The notes below the pieces were generated by a model that searched no databases, had not been told where the DNA came from, and saw only the letters and a program-made list of their open reading frames with translations. From assembly GCA_002393555.1 (NCBI GenBank), contig DGSP01000037.1, positions 1 through 13,161 on the forward strand: a DNA stretch of 13,161 bases. The letters run 5' to 3'. Positions 1 to 4,720 of the stretch are shown in pieces; position 1 is the first letter of the stretch; every line of letters starts with the position of its first letter. Position numbers and translations under genes: made by a program. Source of the stretch: Prevotellaceae bacterium UBA4359 (GTDB lineage: Bacteria > Bacteroidota > Bacteroidia > Bacteroidales > Bacteroidaceae).

Positions 1-100
1 CTTTTTCGGGGGTTATTTCAGTCCGTAAAGTGTTAAATATCAATAACATGATTGCTACAATATAGACACTTTTGGAATCTCATATGGAAGGACGATTTTG

Positions 101-132
101 AACACCCTACCCGTCGGGGCTTGGCGGGTGTT
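101..132 (+). terminator. Possible terminator-like hairpin in the left intergenic region
   Basis: AACACCC (101-107) pairs with GGGTGTT (126-132), and the enclosed CCCG/GGGG bases could extend the stem; an AT-rich stretch follows. It could end a transcript entering from the left edge. The loop is large and the U-tract is poor, so this is only a weak call. It could equally be part of the structured repeat that occupies about 100-215. Confidence 0.25.
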
Positions 133-320
133 ATATTCATCAGCAGGGGTTCCGTTCGCTCCGCTCACTCCACCGCCTGCCTGTGGTCTCATCGTCCCTT
201 CGGGACTTTGGTGGTACGTTTGCGGATAGTCATAAAAAAAATCTGTGTTTTCTGTGTGAGATGAAAAGAACGCTGTGGAATCTGTGGGGAAGGCTGTCCG
301 CATGGTCGCGTTTTCGTCTG

Positions 321-390
321 AGGTCATCTGGAGTAATCTGAGGTCATCTGGAGTCATCGGAACTCACCAGAAGTCATCAGAAGTCATACG
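321..390 (+). repeat. 10-bp phased tandem repeat array (7 degenerate units)
   Basis: Seven consecutive 10-base units follow an approximate RRGTCATCNG pattern, for example AGGTCATCTG (321 and 341), GAGTCATCGG (351) and AAGTCATCAG (371). The period is exactly ten with no gaps. The last three units, plus the following sequence through a TAACTTTG box, recur at 9301-9360 on the other strand. Units are too short and direct for CRISPR. The near-helical period suggests a protein-binding array or a simple-sequence expansion; the function is unknown. Confidence 0.75.
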
Positions 391-423
391 GGCATGGGGG
401 GAAGTGCGTAACTTTGTAGTCGC
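364..423 (+). repeat. Copy 1 of a 60-nt dispersed module containing TAACTTTG
   Basis: This stretch aligns without gaps to the reverse complement of 9301-9360, with about 45 of 60 positions identical. The conserved parts are the left repeat block CAGAAGTCATCAGAA and the right block TGCGTAACTTTG; the middle 18 bases vary but keep their length. The right block contains a match to the Bacteroidetes -7 box TAnnTTTG (409-416), without an obvious TTG at -33. It lies about 285 bases upstream of the peptide gene on the same strand. Confidence 0.7.
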
Positions 424-468
424 AGGTGGTGCGTTGGGGGAGGGTAACGTGTTCTTTTCGTGGCAATT

Positions 469-498
469 GGGGTGGGGGAGTGGGGAAAAAGTGGGGGG
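469..498 (+). other. Putative G-quadruplex motif
   Basis: Four G-runs (469-472, 474-478, 482-485, 493-498) are separated by loops of 1, 3 and 7 bases, which fits the canonical intramolecular G4 pattern with at least four G per run. It lies on the plus (coding) strand, ends 25 bases before the -33 box of the peptide-gene promoter, and therefore would be in DNA rather than in the proximal transcript. It could be in RNA if transcription starts at the distal box at 409-416. Confidence 0.55.
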
Positions 499-523
499 AG
501 AGTGTGAAAAAGTGGCGAAAAAA

Positions 524-556
524 TTTGGTGGGAAAAGTGGAAAAGGTGTAACTTTG
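524..556 (+). promoter_or_regulatory. Bacteroidetes-type promoter of the small peptide gene
   Basis: TTTG (524-527) is followed after 21 bases by TAACTTTG (549-556), matching the known Bacteroidetes sigma-ABfr promoter layout (TTTG, 19-21 bases, TAnnTTTG). Transcription would start near 562, giving a leader of about 145 bases before the start codon. The leader contains a small hairpin (567-580) and a G-rich block (658-673). Confidence 0.6.
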
Positions 557-685
557 CAAACTATCTCTCGGCTGGCCGAGGGGCGTGATTCTGTGTCACA
601 CCGTGGCGGTCGGGCGATAAGTAAGTTAGGAAAAGGCCGTTCTCTGCCTGCCCGGAAGGGGGTGGGGGAGGGGCTGAAAAGGTAA

Positions 686-703
686 CATGAAGGAAAAAAG
701 ATG
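686..703 (+). other. Possible 5-codon leader mini-ORF
   Basis: ATG AAG GAA AAA AGA TGA reads M-K-E-K-R-stop and ends five bases before the peptide start at 708. A second, out-of-frame ATG occurs at 701. These could affect start selection for the peptide gene by reinitiation, or be chance. No ribosome-binding site is visible. Confidence 0.2.
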
Positions 704-707
704 AGAA

Positions 708-944
708 ATGGGAATGGAAAAGAAAATGTATTTGACACCTGAGACGGAAGTCGTGTCGATTGAGGCAGAAAGCATGATGCAGGGTACTCCTGTGACAATC
801 AACAGAATAAAAAGTGTCAGCAGTCCGTCGGACATCGGCCTCGGTTTTGGCGGTGGCGGCAATAAGGATAATGGCGGCAGTTCGGCCCGTTCGAACGAGC
901 GCAATGCCGACGGCCTGAACGATTGGAACATCAGCCTCTGGTAA
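708..944 (+). CDS. Small Bacteroidetes TPETEVV-type peptide, function unknown
   Basis: The 78-residue product begins MGMEKKMYLTPETEVVSIEA. The N-terminal pattern (short basic start, then TPxxEVVxxExxxMM) resembles numerous small hypothetical proteins that I recall from Prevotella and Bacteroides, which share a conserved head, a variable middle and an aromatic end. Here the middle is Gly/Asn/Ser-rich (GLGFGGGGNKDNGG, about residues 43-56) and the protein ends in DWNISLW. There is no lipobox, no transmembrane segment and no typical signal peptide. The layout of conserved head plus variable Gly-rich tail resembles a precursor peptide, but no maturase or transporter is adjacent, so that is only an idea. 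The ATG at 714 (MEKKMY...) is an equally good start. A TAACTTTG promoter lies at 524-556, and the gene appears monocistronic. Confidence 0.7.
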   Translation: MGMEKKMYLTPETEVVSIEAESMMQGTPVTINRIKSVSSPSDIGLGFGGGGNKDNGGSSARSNERNADGLNDWNISLW

Positions 945-1085
945 GGGGGCGTTCTGGACAGGAGACAAAAAGCGGAAGAGTGCTTTCGGGTGGAGGAGAT
1001 TCGCTTGAAGGTGCTTTTTTGTGTTTTTCAGACGGGACTCTCTCTTGCCGTGCATGCCATGCGGACTGCTGGCCTGCACTGCGCC

Positions 1086-1118
1086 TGCCGTCCGTTTCCC
1101 ATCTCTGCTGAGACGGCA
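1086..1118 (+). terminator. Stem-loop between peptide and kinase genes
   Basis: TGCCGTC (1086-1092) pairs with GACGGCA (1112-1118) across a 19-base loop. No T-tract follows immediately, so it is a poor intrinsic terminator. It lies 45 bases before the kinase start and could instead be a leader structure. The rest of the 945-1162 gap shows no gene and no strong promoter; a CAATTTTG at 1133-1140 is one mismatch from the -7 consensus but has no matching -33 box. Confidence 0.25.
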
Positions 1119-1162
1119 TCAATGAAATAGAACAATTTTGTGAGTCATTTATAAATAAGACA

Positions 1163-1804
1163 ATGAACAAGAACGAAAGATTCGTCATCACCATCAACCG
1201 CGAGTTGGGCAGTGGAGGCCGCACTGTGGGCGAGAAGTTGGCCGAGAAACTGAACGTGAGATTCTACGACAAGGCCATCATCCGTGGCCTGGAGAAGAAG
1301 TACAACCTGAGTGTGGAGGAGATAGAGCATCTGAAGGGGCGCAGCCACAGTTGGTGGGCCGAGTTCCTGCGCAGTTTCGTGCTGGCCGAGAAGGTGTCCA
1401 ACACGATGTACTACGAACTGAACCCCGGCGACGAGCCTGACGTGCTGACCACCGACGACATGTTCGAGACGGAGCGCGAAATCCTCCAGGGCATCGTGGC
1501 CGACGAGTCGTGCGTCATAGCCGGCCGCACTGGCTTTGCCCTCATGGCCGACCACCCCAACCACCTGAGCATCCTCATCCAGGCTCCCATGGAGCAGCGC
1601 ATCGAGCGCGTGATGAAGAAGCAGATGCTCACACGCGAGGCGGCTCAGAAGGTCATCAAGAAAGTGGACCAGATGCGCGAAAACTACGTGAAGACCTACG
1701 CCAAGACCTCACGCTACGACACGCGCAACTACGACCTCGTCATCTCCATGGGCGGCCACACCGAAGACGAGGTGGTGGACCTGATACTGAAGTACATCGG
1801 CTGA
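1163..1804 (+). CDS. Cytidylate kinase-like family protein (AAA_26-type nucleotide kinase)
   Basis: The 213-residue protein carries an N-terminal P-loop of the cytidylate-kinase-like family: beta strand FVITINREL followed by GSGGRT (residues 16-21) and VGEKLAEKL. This family characteristically has GGR in place of the classical GK[ST]. The motif RFYDKAII (residues 33-40) is the expected second signature. A basic Arg/Lys-rich LID-like segment (QRIERVMKKQMLTREAAQKVIKK, about residues 143-165) and a late YDLVIS strand (about 191-196) fit the kinase fold. The family is widespread in Bacteroidetes and is presumed to phosphorylate a (deoxy)nucleotide in the cytoplasm, but the true substrate is generally not established; housekeeping cytidylate kinase (cmk) has a different sequence, so the symbol cmk is not given. 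Length is normal for the family. It stands alone: no gene overlaps it, and the next is 277 bases away. Confidence 0.88.
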   Translation: MNKNERFVITINRELGSGGRTVGEKLAEKLNVRFYDKAIIRGLEKKYNLSVEEIEHLKGRSHSWWAEFLRSFVLAEKVSNTMYYELNPGDEPDVLTTDDMFETEREILQGIVADESCVIAGRTGFALMADHPNHLSILIQAPMEQRIERVMKKQMLTREAAQKVIKKVDQMRENYVKTYAKTSRYDTRNYDLVISMGGHTEDEVVDLILKYIG

Positions 1805-1836
1805 GCGAGCAGGGGGCTGATTCCCACACGGAAAAA

Positions 1837-1850
1837 GCCCGCTGACGGGC
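1837..1850. terminator. GC hairpin downstream of the kinase gene
   Basis: GCCCG-CTGA-CGGGC is a perfect 5-bp stem with a 4-base loop, 32 bases after the kinase stop. The flanking A-tract (GAAAAA, 1831-1836) gives a U-tract only for minus-strand transcripts, so the hairpin looks better as a terminator of leftward transcription. On the plus strand it may still mark the 3' end of the kinase message. Confidence 0.35.
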
Positions 1851-1909
1851 CGAAACTGCCTGCCTCACAGCAAAAACGCGAGAAACAACAGGAAAAAGAA
1901 CAAGAGAAG

Positions 1910-2050
1910 AAGGTGTGTCAGAATTGACCACAACGGATTTCACGGACTGAACGGATTTTGTAAGTCTATGACTATCAGCATGGTTTCAACCCGTTCAGTC
2001 CATGAAATCCGTTGTCTATCATACAATCTCTGTGTTTTTGACACACCCTT
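1910..2050. repeat. Palindromic (MITE-like) element with nested inverted repeats
   Basis: The inner arms at 1930-1954 and 1991-2015 are inverted repeats of 25 bases with a single mismatch, separated by 36 bases. An outer pair, AAGGTGTGTCA (1910-1920) and TGACACACCCTT (2039-2050), is also inverted, with one extra base, so the whole unit is about 141 bp with palindromic ends. The arms contain the ACGGATT word that recurs at 12904-12950. It fills much of the gap before the first S8 peptidase. It encodes nothing obvious. No flanking target-site duplication was identified, so a transposon origin is not shown. Confidence 0.7.
2012..2040 (+). promoter_or_regulatory. Weak candidate promoter of the first S8 peptidase
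   Basis: TTG (2012-2014) and TGTTTTTG (2033-2040) are separated by 18 bases. This is one mismatch and one base short of the Bacteroidetes consensus. The -33 box would lie inside the right arm of the palindromic element, and the start codon is 41 bases beyond the -7 box. It is the only candidate seen in the gap. Confidence 0.3.
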
Positions 2051-2081
2051 AGACAAAAACAGAGTTATCGAAACAGAAAAG

Positions 2082-4412
2082 ATGAAGAAAATAGGAGTTT
2101 TCTATCTGATGCTTGTGCTCACCCTCACCCTCAGCGCACAGAAACTCGACGGACGGCTCACCTCGCTGGTGCCCCGCCCCGATGCCTCGTCGGCCACCCG
2201 CAGGGCGCAAGACGCATCCCTCGTCGGCCACCGACAGACCCAACAGGCAGGGCAGAACCGCCAGACCGAGTGGCCCAAGTTCGACCCCCAGGCCGTGAGG
2301 CGGCGCATGAACGTGACCTTCAACCCCGACAGCACCGTGCGCTCCCTCTCCGTCATCGCCCGGCTGAAGCCCGGAGCCACCTGCCCCACCGAGCGTCTGC
2401 GCGAGATGGGCATCGAGGTGCGCACAGAGGCAGGCCGCATGGCCACACTTCAGGTGCCTGCCCAGAGCCTCTACCTGCTCGAAGGGGTGGGGGAGATAGA
2501 ACGTGTGGAGGCCGACAAGCGCCGCCGCCTGATGAACGATGCCGCCCGTGAGGCCACAGGCGTGGATGCCCTCGACGGCACCGATGCCACAGCCTGGCAA
2601 GCCCTGCAGCAGACAGGCTTCGCCCACCGCACCTCGCCCTACAGCGGCCAGGGAGTCGTCGTGGGCGTGATAGACGGCGGCATCGACTTCAACCATGCAG
2701 CCTTCCGCGACAGCGAAGGCCACAGCCGCGTCAAGCGCGCCATCCTGATAGAAGATGACGGCAAGGAAGGCACGATGCACCTCTACACCGACCCCGACGA
2801 AATAGCCGCCCTGACCACCGACGACACAGGCGAGTCGCACGGCACCCACGTGGCCGCCATCGCCGCCGGCAGTCCCGTGGCCTCCTACACCCTGCGCCCC
2901 GTGCAGGGCATGGCTCCCGGGGCCGACCTGCTGCTGTGCGGCCTGGGCGACTTCTCCTACGACTCCCACATCATGGCCGCCATCAAAGCCGCCTTCGACT
3001 ATGCCGACCAGCAGACCAAGGCGCAAGGCCACCTCGTGCCGCTGGTGCTCAACCTGAGCATGGGCTACGACCTGGGGTCCAAAGACGGCAACGCGCCATC
3101 CTGCCTGCTGGCCAATGAACTGACCGAGAACGGCACCAAGCCCGGACGCATCATCGTCTATGCAGCCGGCAACTCCGGCTCCTCACAGTGCTTCGTCACG
3201 GCCCGCCTGGGCAAGAAAGACTCCGACGGCTACCAACTCCGCCTCCTGCTCAGCGAGAACGATGGCACAAACTTGAAAAAGAAAATCACCGTCGGCGGCA
3301 TCACCTACCGCAGCGGCTACCCCAACGGCCTCTCCGCCTATCTCTACACCCCCGACGGCCCTGAGTTCGACTTCGACATCGTGGCCGTCGATACCCTGAC
3401 CGGCAAGGTCTATTCGCTCGACGAAAAGCCCCTCTACAACGCCAAGGGCAAGCCGTTCGACCTCTTCACCGCCGACCACCTCGCCCAAGGCTTCAACGGC
3501 GAGGAAGGCGAGAAGTACTGGGCCGAAATCTACGTGGATGAACCCATCTACTTCCTCGACGCCAACATGCGCCTCGGCATCCAGGTGAAAGAGCAGAAAG
3601 CCGCCAACCAGACCGTGGTGGCCCAGTGCGACGAGAGCATCTACAACCTCTTCACTTCCGGCGGCCTGTCGGGCTACACCCCCGGCAGCGGCCAGAACTC
3701 CTTCACCACCGACGTGTGCACCAACTCCGTCATCTCCGTCGGAGCCTACGTCTCGCGCACCCAGTGGCAGCCCTACTACACCCACATCACCGCCAGCGAG
3801 ACCTACGTCGGCTATCCCGGCCCGTGGCTCACGGCCAATGACGGCATCTGCGACTTCTCCTCCTACGGCACCGACGACAACGGCATCACCCGGCCCGACA
3901 TCCTCGCGCCCGGCTCAGCCCTCCTCTCGGCCTACAACAGTTACGACCGCAACTACTTCACCTCGCGCCGCCCCCAAAACACCCGCAACGAAGAACTCTC
4001 CGACCGCGTCAGCCTTGGCGGCACCAACCACTTCTACGGTGTCATGTGCGGCACCTCCATGTCCTCGCCCTGCGCCGCCGGCATCATTGCCCTCTGGCTG
4101 GAGCAAGAACCCACCCTCTCCGTGGCCGACGTGCGCAAACTCCTCCACAGCACCGCCACCACCGATGCCTACACCACCGACCCGGCCCTCATCCCCTCCG
4201 GCAACCTGCTCCAGGCCGCCCACGGCAAAATCAACGCCCTGGCCGGCATGCAGCAACTGGTCCAGACCACTGCCATCGCCGCTCCCCTCCCTGCCGACAG
4301 TGGCTTCTCCGCCGCCAGTGCCTGGTTCACACTCCAAGGCACACCCCTCTCCGCCCCTCCCTCCCTCCCCGGCATCTACCTGTACCGAGGAAAGAAAGTG
4401 TGGGTGAAGTGA
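2082..4412 (+). CDS. Secreted subtilisin-like serine peptidase (S8 family), paralog 1
   Basis: The 776-residue protein starts with a signal peptide (MKKIGVFYLMLVLTLTLSAQ; likely cut after LSA, residues 17-19). This supports the ATG at 2082 over an in-frame ATG at 1968, which lies in the palindromic element. A pro-region with inhibitor-I9-like character (about residues 60-145) ends in the basic cluster KRRR (146-149). The S8 catalytic domain has Asp198 in VIDGGIDFNH, His253 in SHGTHVAA, oxyanion Asn364 in AAGNSG and Ser659 in GTSMSSP. The roughly 290 residues between Asn and Ser form an insertion typical of large Bacteroidetes subtilases. A short tail ends GIYLYRGKKVWVK, resembling the C-terminal end of sorted Bacteroidetes surface proteins. 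It should degrade proteins outside the cytoplasm. The next gene is a paralog, so tandem duplication is clear. GC is very high compared with the minus-strand C11 gene. Confidence 0.9.
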   Translation: MKKIGVFYLMLVLTLTLSAQKLDGRLTSLVPRPDASSATRRAQDASLVGHRQTQQAGQNRQTEWPKFDPQAVRRRMNVTFNPDSTVRSLSVIARLKPGATCPTERLREMGIEVRTEAGRMATLQVPAQSLYLLEGVGEIERVEADKRRRLMNDAAREATGVDALDGTDATAWQALQQTGFAHRTSPYSGQGVVVGVIDGGIDFNHAAFRDSEGHSRVKRAILIEDDGKEGTMHLYTDPDEIAALTTDDTGESHGTHVAAIAAGSPVASYTLRPVQGMAPGADLLLCGLGDFSYDSHIMAAIKAAFDYADQQTKAQGHLVPLVLNLSMGYDLGSKDGNAPSCLLANELTENGTKPGRIIVYAAGNSGSSQCFVTARLGKKDSDGYQLRLLLSENDGTNLKKKITVGGITYRSGYPNGLSAYLYTPDGPEFDFDIVAVDTLTGKVYSLDEKPLYNAKGKPFDLFTADHLAQGFNGEEGEKYWAEIYVDEPIYFLDANMRLGIQVKEQKAANQTVVAQCDESIYNLFTSGGLSGYTPGSGQNSFTTDVCTNSVISVGAYVSRTQWQPYYTHITASETYVGYPGPWLTANDGICDFSSYGTDDNGITRPDILAPGSALLSAYNSYDRNYFTSRRPQNTRNEELSDRVSLGGTNHFYGVMCGTSMSSPCAAGIIALWLEQEPTLSVADVRKLLHSTATTDAYTTDPALIPSGNLLQAAHGKINALAGMQQLVQTTAIAAPLPADSGFSAASAWFTLQGTPLSAPPSLPGIYLYRGKKVWVK

Positions 4413-4720
4413 GGCTTCACACAGAGATTTTTTATCTCACACAGAAAAAAAGAGATTACAGACTCAACTTTCGGAAGTAGTTTTTCACCACAGATTGCAC
4501 TGATTTCACAGATTTTTCAATAGATTTACGTATGAAATCTTTAGAAAATTTCACAGATTTGAGAGCCGTGAGCGGCTCCTTGATGCCATCCGGATGGGGC
4601 TTTCAGAAGGAAAGCCGTCTGTGTAATCTGCAAAAATCTGTCTAAAAATCAGTGAAATCAGTGTAATCTGTGGTGAAAAAGAACACTTCCGAAACTTAGA
4701 TTACAGATATTATAGTTGAT
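4413..4720. other. Intergenic region between the two S8 genes, filled by an inverted repeat
   Basis: The gap holds a CACACAGA-type tract (about 4425-4460), then a long inverted repeat (4466-4697) with three hairpins in its centre, and only 23 bases before the next start codon. No TAnnTTTG promoter was found. The second peptidase may therefore be read through from the first, or use a promoter not visible here. Confidence 0.6.
4466..4697. repeat. Long imperfect inverted repeat enclosing three hairpins
   Basis: The left arm (4466-4509) pairs with the right arm (4652-4697). The core 29 bases, 4481-4509 against 4652-4680, differ at one position, and the outer 13 bases (4466-4478 against 4685-4697) also differ at one. 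The 142-base centre carries three adjacent self-complementary motifs: GAGCCG-TGAG-CGGCTC (4563-4578), CCATCCGGATGG (4586-4597) and GGCTTTC-AGAAG-GAAAGCC (4598-4616). The arms consist of CACAGATT/CACTGATT words. This could be a decayed small mobile element or a structured leader RNA of the second peptidase. Confidence 0.7.

Larger units (their letters stand above)
1..707. other. Structured non-coding region upstream of the small peptide gene
   Basis: No convincing gene is seen in these 707 bases. From left to right they hold: a GC-rich hairpin-forming block (about 100-215, including GTCCC-TTC-GGGAC at 194-206); a CACAGATT-type simple repeat in reverse orientation (about 230-290); a 10-bp phased array (321-390); a distal TAACTTTG box (409-416); a purine/G-rich stretch with a G-quadruplex motif (469-498); a promoter (524-556); a short hairpin CTCGG-CTGG-CCGAG (567-580); and another G-rich block (658-673). 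Reading frames across the stretch translate to low-complexity Pro/Ser/Phe or Gly/Lys-rich strings that simply mirror the strand bias. Confidence 0.7.

Noticed and set aside
1..51. 3' end of a gene entering from the left edge
   Set aside because: All forward frames stop within about 65 bases and nothing in the few encoded residues is recognisable.
321..390. Possible CRISPR array
   Set aside because: Units of 10 bases abut without spacers, and no cas genes are present; the same applies to the 11-base units at 12741-12831.
364..1079. Minus-strand open frames of 144 and 172 residues over the peptide gene and its leader
   Set aside because: They are Pro/Ser/Phe-rich and mirror the G-rich plus strand; the plus strand offers a recognisable small-protein family and a promoter.
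1968..2081. N-terminal extension of the first S8 protein from an ATG at 1968
   Set aside because: The extension lies in the palindromic element and would bury a clear signal peptide that begins at 2082; the paralog also begins directly with its signal peptide.
2049..3032. Long minus-strand open frame opposite the first S8 gene
   Set aside because: It encodes a Gly/Val/His-rich low-complexity string typical of the complement of GC-rich coding DNA; the plus strand has a full catalytic triad.
3838..4407. Plus-strand Pro/Ser/Thr/Ala-rich frame inside the first S8 gene
   Set aside because: It is an out-of-frame reading of GC-rich codons; the S8 frame covers the catalytic Ser motif here.
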